DNA of 64,000 nt, taken from Ipomoea triloba. Lineage: Eukaryota > Streptophyta > Magnoliopsida > Solanales > Convolvulaceae. A program made the position numbers and the translations under genes. Shown one piece after another: positions 11,999 to 23,264 of this stretch. The stretch covers positions 20,817,113 to 20,881,112 of the forward strand of contig NC_044925.1 in assembly GCF_003576645.1 (NCBI RefSeq). Reading direction: 5' to 3'. Each line of letters starts with the position of its first letter. Position 1 is the stretch's first letter. The notes under the pieces are model-generated. The model was not told the DNA's origin. It was given only the letters and a program-made list of their open reading frames with translations, and made no database searches.

Positions 11999-13099
11999 AT
12001 GGCTTTTTCTTCTTCTTCTTGGATTGTTGGACTTGTAGTGTTTCTCGTCTTCTTCCCTTCTGCTGATCATGCTGCAGTTGTGAACTCCATCTTCCAATTT
12101 GGAGATTCTCTCTCCGACACCGGAAACCTAATTGCTTCCGGTCTCGGAATGCAGTTCGACGCCGGCAGCCTTCCGTACGGCGAAACCTTCTTCCATGAAG
12201 CCACCGGCCGATTCTCCGACGGGCGTCTGGTTATTGACTTCCTCGCCAAGAATTACGGGCTTCCTTTTCTGGAGGCGTACCTCAACACCGGCGCAAATTT
12301 CACTCAGGGCGTAAATTTCGCCGTCGCCGGAGCGACGGCGCTGGACGAGGATTTCTTCACCGGAAAAGGCATCAGCTTCAAGACGTTCAAGCCGCCGATA
12401 AGCACCCAACTCGAATGGTTCAATAAGTACCTAGACTCCACTATCCGGAAAACAACCGACGGGTGCAAGAAACGGATCGAGGAATCTCTGTTCGTCTTCG
12501 GCGAGTACGGCGGCAACGACTATTTCACCTCAATCGACAACGGCAAATCCCTAGATGAAGTCTACACTTACGTCCCGTCCGTGGTGGGGGCCATCACGGA
12601 CGGCGTGAGGGAAATTATCAAAATGGGCGCGAAACAAATCCTAGTCCCTGGGCCCTACCCCTTCGGCTGCCTCCCGGCTCAGCTCACAGCCGGCGCCGGC
12701 TCAGCCGCCGAAGCATACGATTTCTGGGGATGTCTCGTAGATTACAACAACCTCGCTAACTCCCACTACAACCTCTTGAACGACGGCGTTTCTTCCCTCA
12801 ACACCGAGTTCTCAGGGGACGGTGTTAAGGTTGTTTTAGCGGATCAGCGTACTGCTTTTCTCAATATTCTCCATGACCCACAAAAATATGACGTGGAACC
12901 CACAACTGTGCTCAGAGCTTGTTGTGGATATGGCGGGAACTATAACTACGACAACAACAAATTGTGTGGATCCGACGGCGTTAAGGTTTGCCCCAATCCC
13001 GAACGGGCTCTGCATTGGGACGGCGTACATCTCACCGATAAAACATATGGTCTCGTTGCTTCATATCTCGTCCAGAATGCCCTAAATAAGCTTGGTTAA
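11999..13099 (+). CDS. GDSL (SGNH-hydrolase) esterase/lipase-like protein
   Basis: Encodes 366 residues, a normal length for plant GDSL enzymes. The ATG at 11999 is preferred to the upstream in-frame ATG at 11861 because a secretory signal peptide begins there (hydrophobic stretch about residues 8-20, likely cleavage near ADHA-AVV at 25-26). Block I GDSLSDTGN carries the nucleophile Ser37. Block II is NFAVAGAT (Gly111), block III GGND (Asn173), and block V WDGVHLT supplies Asp341 and His344, so the catalytic set is complete. An NFT sequon at Asn100 suggests N-glycosylation and passage through the secretory pathway. The family hydrolyses or transfers acyl groups; known relatives include acetylajmalan esterase and the sweet-potato isochlorogenate synthase, but the substrate here cannot be read from the sequence. 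The coding region is uninterrupted, whereas many relatives have several introns. Confidence 0.93.
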   Translation: MAFSSSSWIVGLVVFLVFFPSADHAAVVNSIFQFGDSLSDTGNLIASGLGMQFDAGSLPYGETFFHEATGRFSDGRLVIDFLAKNYGLPFLEAYLNTGANFTQGVNFAVAGATALDEDFFTGKGISFKTFKPPISTQLEWFNKYLDSTIRKTTDGCKKRIEESLFVFGEYGGNDYFTSIDNGKSLDEVYTYVPSVVGAITDGVREIIKMGAKQILVPGPYPFGCLPAQLTAGAGSAAEAYDFWGCLVDYNNLANSHYNLLNDGVSSLNTEFSGDGVKVVLADQRTAFLNILHDPQKYDVEPTTVLRACCGYGGNYNYDNNKLCGSDGVKVCPNPERALHWDGVHLTDKTYGLVASYLVQNALNKLG

Positions 13100-13815
13100 C
13101 TAATTCACTTTTTGTAATTTTAATTATTAAATAACTTATCATTTCAATAATATAAATTTTATTCATTCACCATATGCACATACCTTCCAACCTTTTTTTA
13201 CCAGATCCTATAACCTCACCTGTGATTTCCGAGAATCACAGTTATAGTTATACCCCTTCACTCCAAAGATCTTCATCATAATATCATGATAAGTAAATAA
13301 TTTCCTTTAATTGCTTAACATTTTTTAGAATGATTTAAACTAAAATTTATTGGTGAAAACAAAATACTCAACTTTTATGTCTTTAACAATTATATATTGT
13401 ACGTAATAATCATATTCAAACATTTAAAATTTAACAAATTAAAATATAATCAAACATTTATGAAAGAGTAAATTTCACTTATAAGCCTTGTTTGAAAATT
13501 AGTGGTTAATATGTCAAATGTAACATATGGACATGCATATATTTTATAATAATAATTCATTAATTAATGATATTTTTAAATTATAAAATATAAATTTAAC
13601 AAATAATGTATATATTCAATCAAATAAAAAAATAATTGTTAATGAGAGTTAAACAAATAAAAAAATAAATGTATATAATATTTTATCTAATTATTTTTTA
13701 ATGTTAAAATTTATTATTAATATTTATAAATTTACTAGTATTTTATATGCATGATGCACAAAAATATATGTCTAATATTAATACTAAAATGTAATGTAAA
13801 ATATTTTTTTAATAG

Positions 13816-13901
<86 letters not shown>

Positions 13902-14330
13902 ATATTTTAATTTATAGTTTTGTAATTCATATTATATATTAAATATTAAATTAAAGTATTGTTAATAATTTGAGTAATAATTATGGTATGGTTAATATAT
14001 TGAAGTAAGAATTTTAGATATGATATATTACTAAATATAATTATGGTTAATTTAATGAAATAAAACTTATTTATTATAATAGCATGTCTACATATATTAT
14101 TACTATTACTATAGAAGAATGTAAGAAAATGTATTATGTATATGGATATGCATGAAAATAATAATAAGAAAAAAGATAACAAAAGTTAACAAAATGTAAT
14201 AAAAGACTTTTTATTCACAAAATTGTATAGTACAACTCTTATAGCATAATGTATACAAAAAATTAACAAAAAAAAAAGGAGACGTAAATCAAAAATATAA
14301 CTTTGATTGAGACTTGTTATGTTTTAAATT
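13100..14330. other. AT-rich 3' flank of the GDSL gene, no gene seen
   Basis: The terminator region is not defined. It includes a (TA)n(TG)n microsatellite at 13817-13897, listed separately. Small ORFs here are low-complexity translations. Confidence 0.6.
13817..13897. repeat. (TA)n(TG)n compound microsatellite
   Basis: About 16 TA units followed directly by about 23 TG units. Such compound runs are usually length-variable. Confidence 0.95.
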
Positions 14331-14346
14331 AATGTAATATAATTAT

Positions 14347-14470
14347 GTCAAAGATCTTGTGGTCTAGTGGCATTCTGTGTCCCGGTTAACACTCCCACAT
14401 GGATGATGGGAGTGGGTTCGAGCCATAAACAGATACTACATTGTAACCGAGTCAGTAGTACTCAAAAAAG
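14347..14470 (+). mobile_element. tRNA-derived SINE with a perfect 16-bp target-site duplication
   Basis: A 124-bp element with a pol III box A, TGGTCTAGTGG (14360-14370), and box B, GGTTCGAGCC (14415-14424), and a short A-rich tail ending caaaaaag. It is flanked by identical direct repeats aatgtaatataattat at 14331-14346 and 14471-14486. A related copy with the same box A lies at 40090-40173. The perfect duplication suggests a fairly recent insertion. Confidence 0.9.
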
Positions 14471-14580
14471 AATGTAATATAATTATATTTATAAAATGAA
14501 ATAAAATAGTTGGGCTATGTGGGTACCCAAAACCGCCTACTCGCCCAGTTCCTCTAATGAAATTGTGCTCATATAGGTCC

Positions 14581-14873
14581 CCGTTTGGTAAATAATTAGC
14601 TTATCAGTCAATTTTAACTTATTTGACCATTTGACCATTTGACTTGGTTAAAAAATCAAGATAAATGTTTGTTGAATAAGCTTTTTGTAACTCCAAAATA
14701 CTAAAATTGAAAATGCTACTCAAAACAACATTTTCAATTAGCTTTTTGAGAAAAGAAATTATATCAAACAGCTAAAGCTAATTTATCAAACACAGCTAAT
14801 GTTATCAATTACTTATGTCTTCTAACCTAATCAGCTAACAGCTATCAGCTAACAGTCATTTACCAAACAGAGC
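14581..14873. mobile_element. hAT-type MITE (cccgtttggtaaat ends)
   Basis: The left end (ccccgtttggtaaataatta) and right end (cagtcatttaccaaacagag) are imperfect inverted repeats. The interior is rich in agctaa/cagctatcagcta words. Related sequence recurs at 59090-59574. No clear 8-bp target duplication was found. Confidence 0.6.
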
Positions 14874-15790
14874 CATACATTCTTGTCCAATGTTTGGGAG
14901 AGTGATTTGTATACATTTAATGCTGTAAGGGCCGGGCATTTGGGAAATAAAATTTTCTCAAACGTTAATAGGGAGTCATAGAAGTAATTTTGGTTGATTA
15001 AATCTAAAATAGTACCGAGTAATTAACATTAATATTGCATCCAATTAATTTGATATTACCATCATTATTAATTCCGTTGCCGCAATCAAATCTCAATGAA
15101 GGGAAATATTTGTTTCCAAAGTTACTATGAAAAATGATCCAATTGACGCCTAATAAAGTACTAATAATCTCTACAAATTAGGAGATTATTATGTTCATGA
15201 AATGGTTATGAAAGCAAATTAGGGTTATCGAGTTTTGAGAATATTAATTTGGGAGAAGAAGAGATTGGAAATTTTGACAAATGAAGCAATAATGGTTGAA
15301 GGGTGGAATGTTGGAAAATATGAAAGTAGACAGCCATTTCATAGTCAAATTAACGAAGGACCAAATCAGTTACGAAATCAATAGTTGAGAATTTAATTGA
15401 TTAAAATTAATAGTTGAGGACCAATTTGATAATTATGGCATAGTCTAGAGATGACAAAAATGATCAATTTTTTTTGGTTAATAACAAAAATGGTCATTAA
15501 TTCTAAATAATATAAACCCTAATTCAATCCCCTAAACAAGTAAAAACATTTAATTAAGTTCTATTTTAACCTATTTAGCAAGTTAAACGAGGGCAATGAC
15601 CATAACTGCCACCCTAATTTTAGACGAGATAGTGGGTTTGAAACAAAGGTAGTCATGACCATCGCTTTCGTTTCTAAATTATATTTTTACCCGAAGTTGT
15701 TACCCACTGTTTTGTAATAGGCTCTGGATATTGAGATATAGTCATATAGATCGTGCATCTCTATGATGGAATCTTTGAACACCAATGAAA
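14874..15790. other. Intergenic DNA, nothing recognised
   Basis: No coding frame, RNA gene or paired repeat could be supported in this stretch. Confidence 0.4.
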
Positions 15791-16722
15791 TTACACAAAC
15801 AAACTATTCGAGAGATTCTATATAGACAAATCACATCTCCTTTGTACTCCAATGGTGGTTCGTTCACTTGGAGTTGACAAAGACTCATATAAATTTAAGG
15901 GTGACAATGAGGATATTCTAGGGTTTGAAGTTCTTTATTTGAGTCCTGTTGAGGCTCTATTCTATCTGGCATTGCATTAGACCTAACATTGCTTTCATAG
16001 TGAATTTACTGGCTAGGTCTAGTACTTCTCCAACCAACATTGAAATGAAGTAAAACATATCTTTAGATATGTCTAATTAAGGTACAAAAGACCCTTGGTC
16101 TTTATCTTGAGAGCAATCATGCACAATATTACATTTGAGAGCAACCATGATATTACATTGGTGGGTTACTCACATGGCAAGTAAATATGATACTCTAACT
16201 GTCCTGTATGAGGACAATGCGACATGTGATGTATAGATGAGTAGTGGGTACATTAAGGGGAACCTTACAAAGAACATTGTACCTAAGTTCTTTTACCCAA
16301 GTGCATGAACTTCATAAGAGTGGTAAACTTCTTGGTGAAAAGGTCCGCGTACTCTAGTGATAATCTAGCATATTTGTTCATGAAGTCCTTGCCTACATCC
16401 ACTTTTGAGAAATATGCTCATAAAATTGCAATGCGCAAGCTTGGAAAATTGTTGTCTTCGGGGGGGCGGGGGGGAGCAACAACCTCTAGATGCAGTTGAA
16501 TGGACAATCCAAAACTCTTAAAATTCTGAAGATTATGCTCTGAAAGCCTATGGTTGTACTATTTTTCTCTTAACTACATTTTTTTAGCCTAAAGTTTTTT
16601 AATGAGGCAATCAGTACCAATACATAGTTATACATACATTGTGTACTCTTTTTCTCGACTAAGATTTTCTAGTGAGATTTTTAACGAGGCATGATTATAA
16701 TTAGATATTGGCCAAGGGGGAG
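15790..16722 (+). pseudogene. Ty1/copia RT-RNase H remnant
   Basis: Plus-strand fragments in changing frames resemble the C-terminal copia polyprotein: SPVEALFYL-like and ARSSTSPTN (about 15930-16040), YEDNATCDV and SSGYIKGNLTKNIVPKFFY (about 16207-16300), then LFMKSLPTSTFEKYAHKIAMR (about 16370-16435). Multiple stops and frameshifts make it non-functional. It leads to a polypurine tract and an LTR start at 16723, the correct order for a copia 3' end. Confidence 0.75.
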
Positions 16723-16930
16723 TGTTGCAAAATATATTTTGTATTATGACTATTATCCATGTCTAGAATATATTTCCATTTCCCAATTGTATGTATATAT
16801 ACTTATCAGTTATTAACGAAATGGGCAATTTCTGCATTTCGTATGTATATATACTTGTCAGTTATTAACGAAATGTGCAGTTTCTGCATTTTCCAGTTCT
16901 CTCTCTTCTCTCTGCGTTGTTCTTGACATA
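16723..16930 (+). repeat. Copia 3' LTR (approximate)
   Basis: A polypurine tract, aaggggga (about 16714-16721), precedes tgttgcaaaatatatt, a typical copia LTR start. The LTR probably ends near cttgaca at about 16929. Inside is a 52-bp tandem duplication: gtatgtatatatact..ttattaacgaaatg begins at 16789 and again at 16841. No 5' LTR was found in the window. Confidence 0.6.
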
Positions 16931-18264
16931 CAAAGGGGATAATCATACTAGAAGATTGAGTTAAAGTAGGCCGATTTTTAACATAAAGAAAAATTTTCAA
17001 ATTATTATCCAGAGTTATATTTGGTTGGTTATATAACATTCTTATGTTTGGTTGAAGTTATATAACTTTTCCATGGAATCAAATATATCATCCCCGTCAA
17101 GTTTTTTCATGTTTTAGAAGGAATAATGTGATACCCTTAGCCTCCTTAGGTATTGTGAGATTCCCTTGGCCCTTTACCTACTTTGCCCTTTAACGTTTTT
17201 TTTTAATCTTCTCCACACGGCAGTGCATTATCAATTCCACCGCAAGGAGTTATTAACCTCTCCTTCTGAAAGTCAAATTCTAATTAAAGAGTTTCTTCTC
17301 GTCTCAATTGGAAAAATACATTCTGTAAAATTAGCATAACGTAGCCCAATCATTATATCATTTTTTTTTCAATTCAAATGGATCTATTTTTAAAGTCAAT
17401 TTCTTTTCACTCTATCTATTTTGAACGTACAATATATTGTTTTCTTTGTCTCACTTAGAAGAATCCGAATGCACTTTGACCCAACTCAAATCATAAATGG
17501 ACCCACATATATTTGTGCCACAAAATAACACTTAAAATGTCATTTTATACTAAAATTTCCAACAAACTCTGTGGACAAAGGAACTAAAATAAAACCTTTT
17601 GAACTTCATATACTGAAATACATGGACATATGTTGAGTGTATTAAAGTAAAATAATCATTATAATATATACAACTCCTCAACCAAACAAGTTTATATTAC
17701 ATACTTCAGTTTTAACCAAGCACATGATTCTAACACATTATCAGGAATCTAACATTTCCAGAAATATTAAGGTAATCTGCCAAACAACCCATTAATAGTA
17801 TATTACGGAGTAATAGATAAGTTTATTATACTTTTAATTCATGAATTATAATGTTATTTCCACATTTAGCTCTTAACTTTGATTTGTTTCATTTTAGTTT
17901 TCAACTTTAAAAAATATTCCACTTTTAATCTAAAATATTCAAACTCGAAATTTCGGAGGGAGTCAAAACAAATTTCAATTCGAATAATTAATGGTTAGAA
18001 TAAAAAGAAAAATCAGTTAATTCAATTAAAATTGAGTGACTCCCCTGTGAGAATGCCTCACAGATCCTTGTTCTTGAGACAGGTGGGTTCAAGATAAAAA
18101 TGTAATACTTATACTAAAAAATATAATACTAATTAGGTATAAAGTGCGGGTTACTTATAAGGTTTTGTATAATACTTTTGAAGAAAAAATGTAACGAGTA
18201 ATACTTTTTCATTCAAATGTAAAAGTATTACATTTTTCTTCAAAAGTGTAATTTATGACATACC
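16931..18264. other. Intergenic DNA between copia LTR and PPR gene
   Basis: No gene seen. Around 18040-18115 is a repeat-like block (ctcccctgtgagaatgcctc, then tcttgagacaggtgggttca), a possible SINE-like fragment. An inverted pair of the phrase aaaagtattacatttttctt and its complement lies near 18170-18245, just beyond the PPR stop codon. Confidence 0.4.
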
Positions 18265-19722
18265 TCAATGTTCAACTAGGCTCGGGGTTTTACACTCCAC
18301 AAGTTTAGCCATCAGCTCGGAGAATGCCAACTCAGTAGCTTCCTTCGCCTTTCGTCTGTCCCAAAACGCATCCAGTACAGCAGTCCATGTTCCTGTTCCA
18401 GGTATGCATCCATCAATCACCATCTCCTCGATAATACGAGCAGATTTGTGCAGGTCTCCTTTCTTGCAAAAGTGATCAACAAGAAGTTCGAATGTCTCCG
18501 CCTCGACTGAAATTCCTCGAGTTCTTATGCTTAGATATAATTGGAAAGCACGATTTGGATCATTTCCAACACAAAGTCCTTGGACTACTGTGTTATGAAT
18601 CTTAACATGAAGGCTCCAAGTTACCCGATTGGGGAGGACCCCACTAAGAACCATCTCATCAAGGTAATTAGCGGCTTCCTGGAACTTGTTAATCTCACAA
18701 AATAGACTGATAATTTTCCAGTACAACCCTGCGTCAGGTTGTAACCCCTGAAGCTTAATTTTATCAAAAATCTCCAATGCTTCACGAAGTTTACCTTCTC
18801 TACATAGTCCATGAATTAAGGTGCTGTAAGTTATAATATTTGGAACCTTACGTTCACTAATCATCATCTCCAATAGCTCCATGGCTTGTAAAGAACGTCC
18901 ACTCTTGCAAAGACCGTCCATAAGACAGCTGTAAGTAAACACGTTGGGCTCAACAAGTTTGATTTTCATATCCTCAAGCAATCCTGTGGCTCCATCCAAG
19001 TCATTACAGAGACAAAGACCATGAATCAAAGCAGTATAGGTGATAACAGTTGGTAAACAACCTTTTGCTTCCATCTCCCTGAAAAGTTCTTTTGCTTCAA
19101 GAATCCTCCCCAATTTACAAAGCCCATTAATGATAGTACCATACGTGTATGGATCCGGATTACATCCATGTTTAGGCATCTCACGAAATATATTAAAAGC
19201 GGCATCCATTGTTTTGTCATTCTTGCAAAGCGCTTTAATGAGAATATTGAGCGAAGCAGTGCTAGGAGGGATACCTTTTTCCCTCATGTAACGGTAAAAC
19301 TTAAAAGCTGTTTTCAACCGGTTTTCGTTCACAAGAATAGAGAAAACTGTAATATAAGACTTCTGGGTAGGTTCACAATCGTAATCCTTCATCTTTTGGA
19401 AGATCCTGACCACATCAAGTGGCTTGTGAACCCGTCCATAGGCTCTACACATAGAGAGGAAGACGTCCTCTGTAATCATACAATTCTCCTCCTTCATTCT
19501 AGCAAGCATATCCTCAGCTGACTTAAACCGGTTGGCAGAAAGCAATCTTGAGATTATGATACCAAAGGTGCCATTATCATGCCTGAAGCCATTAGTATAC
19601 TCTGCTGTTGCAGCATCAAATATTAGAATAGCTTTCTGTATGTCTTTTTCCGCTTTAATTAACTGCTCAACCAGGCATGCTGTGATTTGCTTAGGCCACT
19701 TGATCACGGTCTTGCAACCCAT
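18265..19722 (-). CDS. P-class pentatricopeptide repeat protein
   Basis: Encodes 485 residues in one exon. From about residue 50 to the C-terminus the protein is a run of roughly 12 PPR motifs of 35 residues, for example TYGTIINGLCKLGRILEAKE, TYTALIHGLC, TYSCLMDGLCKSGR and TYSTLIHGLCREGK. No E, DYW or SMR domain follows, so it is P-class. Such proteins bind organellar RNA with sequence specificity and act in processing, stability or translation. I cannot identify the RNA target or prove the organelle. The overall arrangement resembles Arabidopsis At5g46100. The repeat after GVLPNRVTW is interrupted (SLHVKIHNTVVQGLC), one degenerate motif. A spliced 5'UTR is likely (see 19743-20848). Confidence 0.93.
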   Translation of the reverse strand: MGCKTVIKWPKQITACLVEQLIKAEKDIQKAILIFDAATAEYTNGFRHDNGTFGIIISRLLSANRFKSAEDMLARMKEENCMITEDVFLSMCRAYGRVHKPLDVVRIFQKMKDYDCEPTQKSYITVFSILVNENRLKTAFKFYRYMREKGIPPSTASLNILIKALCKNDKTMDAAFNIFREMPKHGCNPDPYTYGTIINGLCKLGRILEAKELFREMEAKGCLPTVITYTALIHGLCLCNDLDGATGLLEDMKIKLVEPNVFTYSCLMDGLCKSGRSLQAMELLEMMISERKVPNIITYSTLIHGLCREGKLREALEIFDKIKLQGLQPDAGLYWKIISLFCEINKFQEAANYLDEMVLSGVLPNRVTWSLHVKIHNTVVQGLCVGNDPNRAFQLYLSIRTRGISVEAETFELLVDHFCKKGDLHKSARIIEEMVIDGCIPGTGTWTAVLDAFWDRRKAKEATELAFSELMAKLVECKTPSLVEH

Positions 19723-19742
19723 TTATGCACCCTAAATAAATA

Positions 19743-20848
19743 CTGTCAAAGAAGAATGTAATTGAAAATCAGGAAACAAATAGTTTGACTCTCAATAAGA
19801 AATGGATGTAGGAAAATTTTCTAGCAGAGGCATTTTATCAAGAGGGGTGAATCTGTTATATTTAGTTAAAAACTAGTCCCAGGCAGACATGTTGCGGAAA
19901 ACATAGTTCCCAACAATGAAATCAGCTCTTTTATATCAAAGTGCGTATATTGAAAGCTATCGAAGCATGCACATCCAAAGCTATTGAAGTCATATTGGTC
20001 ATATCCAAAGGTACTATAGAGTCTATAGTTGGAAGTTTACATTAGCATCAACAAAAACTCCTAGAAGAAATATGAGGCAAAGGGATGATTGGCTACCTAG
20101 GTTGTCATCTTCTAGTTATAGATTTAGGACACTATCACACTACCCAACTTTTCATTTCATTCCTTTTGTATAATTTCTTCTAAAAATTTAGCACGATATT
20201 CACCTACAGATCTGAACATAGAGGAGCAGTAAGCTATAAGCTATAGAGTCTATGTTCACATTTGATGCTTGAAGGTTCAAGCAATATACAAACATAGTAG
20301 AAAATCAAACGCTTCTACTAGGTATCAATGTTTTAGATATACAAACAACACCATGTAGACAAAATCACAAAAATGAAAGCTACAAAATCCACCAAAATAT
20401 ACACAAATCCAGGCAGACAATATACCAAAAATATACACAAATCCACAGCCCACAGGTGCAGTCCACAGCTGCAACCATAGCAGGCAGCCACGTTGCAAGT
20501 TAGAACCGGCTTCTAAGATCCATCATAATTCCATTCTAAGTCCAAACCATCCAAATTTAGGATCATCAAAACTAGAGCTAACACAGTAAGGCATATAGTC
20601 CAGAGTTCTTGAAAATGAGTAATAGGAATATCTCAACATAACAACAAAAAATAAAAAAATAAAAAAAATTCTCTTTTAATTGTATAGAAGTTCCAAATCA
20701 AACAATGAAGAGCCTAGATGACCACATTTGACAGATGAGTACTCTGAATTTTAGCAAACATGGTATTAATAACTAAACAGAAGTTTAAAAATCTCAAAAT
20801 CAAAGCTAACAATGATAGAAAATAATAAAAGTGTGATCGTAAGCATAC
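19743..20848 (-). other. Probable 5'UTR intron of the PPR gene
   Basis: On the minus strand, AG|GTATGC at 20849/20848 is a good donor, and a pyrimidine-rich acceptor ttcttctttgacag|ta ends at 19743, 20 bases before the ATG. The 1,106-bp interval has no coding frame. The first, non-coding exon would lie upstream of 20849 near the GC-rich block. No transcript data are available here. Confidence 0.55.
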
Positions 20849-21080
20849 CTATTAGAGATGATAAAGGAAGTGCCGTGCAAGCCACCTACCTCCGCTTGCG
20901 ACGAGAGGAAGAAGATAAAGCAAGGCCGGAGCTTTGACTTTTCTCGCTAATTAAATTTCAGGTGTCATTTTGGTTGCTAATTTTCCAAAAAAGAAAAGAA
21001 AGTTTCAGATTTCTTGCAATGGTAAAACCATTTTTCATGAATACAGAGTAACGCAACCTACTTGGAGTTGGTCCGCCACC

Positions 21081-21317
21081 GCCTGCTTCCGGTCGTCACT
21101 CCACCGCCGCACCTCAGCTCGTCCGCCAGTCCGCGGTAACTACGCACGAATTTTGGGAGGGACTGCGGGGTCGACGTCTCTTCACAGAAGGGTAAAAATT
21201 GGAATTGGGGATTAGGGTCTTGTGCTTCCAGTTATCACTCCACGGCCTGCTTCCGGTCGTCACTCTTCCGCAGCACCTCAACTCGTTCACCAATTCGCCG
21301 CAATTTGGGAGGGAGTG
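21081..21317. repeat. GC-rich imperfect direct repeat upstream of the PPR gene
   Basis: gcctgcttccggtcgtcact begins at 21081 and again at 21245 (offset 164), each followed by similar cgc.gcacctca.ctcgt and, further on, ..ttgggaggga.tg. This GC-rich island stands out from the AT-rich surroundings. It sits just beyond the presumed first exon of the minus-strand PPR gene, so it may be promoter sequence. The small ORFs in it have no recognised similarity. Confidence 0.7.
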
Positions 21318-21565
21318 AGGGAGTAGCCGACTAGGTAGTCGCCTTCTCTCCATTTTAGTGTATTCAAATATTCAATTATCATTTTTGTAATTTTAGTGGT
21401 TTTTATAGAATTTTTTTAAACTTTTAAACTTACCTAAAGAAAATGTTTTCTCAAAAATAATTTTCATAAAATTACTCATTTTTGAAAAATTATTTTAGTT
21501 TCTTAGTGGTTGGTTGAACTCTAAAGATAAAGATTAAAAAATTATCTTTTTTTATTTGACTGAAA

Positions 21566-21573
<8 letters not shown>

Positions 21574-21632
<59 letters not shown>
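21574..21632. repeat. (TA)n(TG)n compound microsatellite
   Basis: About 15 TA units and then about 14 GT units. It is followed to about 21770 by AAT-rich low-complexity DNA. Confidence 0.95.
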
Positions 21633-21634
<2 letters not shown>

Positions 21635-21959
21635 CTTTCATTTTTCTAAAAATAAACATATTATTTTATATAATAATAATAATAATATAATAATAATAAT
21701 AGCAATAAACAATTATAATATAATATATAATAATAACAATAATAATAGTATTGTAGTAATAATAAGTGGTAGTGGTAGTGGTAATTCGGAAACTAGCTTG
21801 AAAAGAAATGCTATAGAAAAAAGTTTAGAAAATAAATGAAATTTAATGCGAAGTAACGCTGATTTCAAGATCAATACATAATCACTTTGTTAACACTTAA
21901 TGAATACTATGTGCAATAGAGTTACGAAGTAATAGTTTTAGAACTAGTTGAGGAAGTAG

Positions 21960-23100
21960 TTCATTGATGAATTCTGGCATATAGCAAGAATTAGGGAATT
22001 AACCACAACATACAAGAACACAGGAAATTTGTTAATCCAGTTCGGAATAACCATTCCTACATATGGGGGACATCACAGAAACAGTAGCCAATTCTTCATT
22101 CATAATCAATGTGAACATTTTACCAAACATAGTGATATGATCGAAGCACTTCGATCTCCTTGGCTACACCATAGCCTTCAAACATGAAGAAACTTCTTGA
22201 AGAATTGATGAAGGATCTCCCGATCTTCCAAGTTGAGTCTCCCCCTCAATTGCAGCTCTCCCAAGTTGTATTATTGTGGTAACAGTCCAATATCATCAAG
22301 AATTGAATTCAACTTGATAAGAATGTTGATTCATCAAGTTGCTCAGTTTAGCTCATTGAGACTGCCCTATCAACTTGGAAGAAAGTCAAATCTTTTATAG
22401 TCTTCTCCCGAATCTGTAACAAACTAACTGCCTTGAAATGTTTCACTTGTCTTGCCAGTTTTCTGCCATTGATTTTCAGTCTTCAATGTCTGTTAGCATT
22501 CTATCTCTGAACTAAGTCTAATCATTAGTACATACTCAATCTAACTAGATAAAAGGACTTGAACTACAGTTCGAATTGATATGGAATATCCATTGGTATG
22601 CCGACCTAAATGTACTAAACACCTTATCGGATCCGACTCCCCACTTGGTTGGGATCCTTTCTGAACTCGACATGAAGACTGTAGTCTTTATTAGATTGAT
22701 GAGCTCATGTTCTCACTCTTTTGTGCTCGGTCCTAACCTGAGTGGTTGACCGCAGTCCCGAGCCTTAGAGATAAGCCCTTAATGACATACGCTGACAGTA
22801 ACGCATGAACCGAGCTCGATGGCTATTGGTCTATCAGATATTTCGTTGCACGTTGGCCTCGAGACCGCCTGGTGCATGAATAACATGTGGCGTGCATGTC
22901 GGCCGCCCGGCATTTGTCCCCTCCAAATCTCCTATAAATACCACACTAGATGCTTCTAGGAAAGAGAGAATTTTCCCAATTCTCTTTATAGAATACTTAT
23001 AAGCTCAGTCGCTCAGGAACCTCCGACCTCTGGTCTTGATTTCCCTAGCAATTATACCACAAGTTACACAATCACATATATGAATACCGGAGAGTATTTA
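21960..23100 (+). mobile_element. Probable LTR-retrotransposon debris, including an LTR-like promoter
   Basis: No gene is seen. 22560-23070 is less AT-rich than its neighbours and contains a TATA-like cctataaatacc (about 22932), then an A/G-rich leader and gctcagtcgctcaggaacct, the organisation of a U3-R-U5 region of a gypsy-type LTR. 22020-22400 has the phrase gttaatccagttcggaataa, seen in plant LTR elements. Termini and a partner LTR were not identified, so the call is tentative. Confidence 0.35.
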
Positions 23101-23264
23101 CAACATCACAAACGAAAATATTCATTATAGTTAATGAAAAAAAGACCCAATTTGGCAAACAATGCGTTCCTAGTTTTTTTTGTTAGAAGACATTTTTCAG
23201 ATTCTTTATTTTCCATCTTTCTCTTCGATCTCTTCTTTTTTAAATTAATTTTCGGATTACTATT

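Noticed and set aside
12067..12516. Overlapping ORFs on both strands inside the GDSL gene
   Set aside because: They are shadows of the GC-rich coding region. The SGNH blocks fix the real frame.
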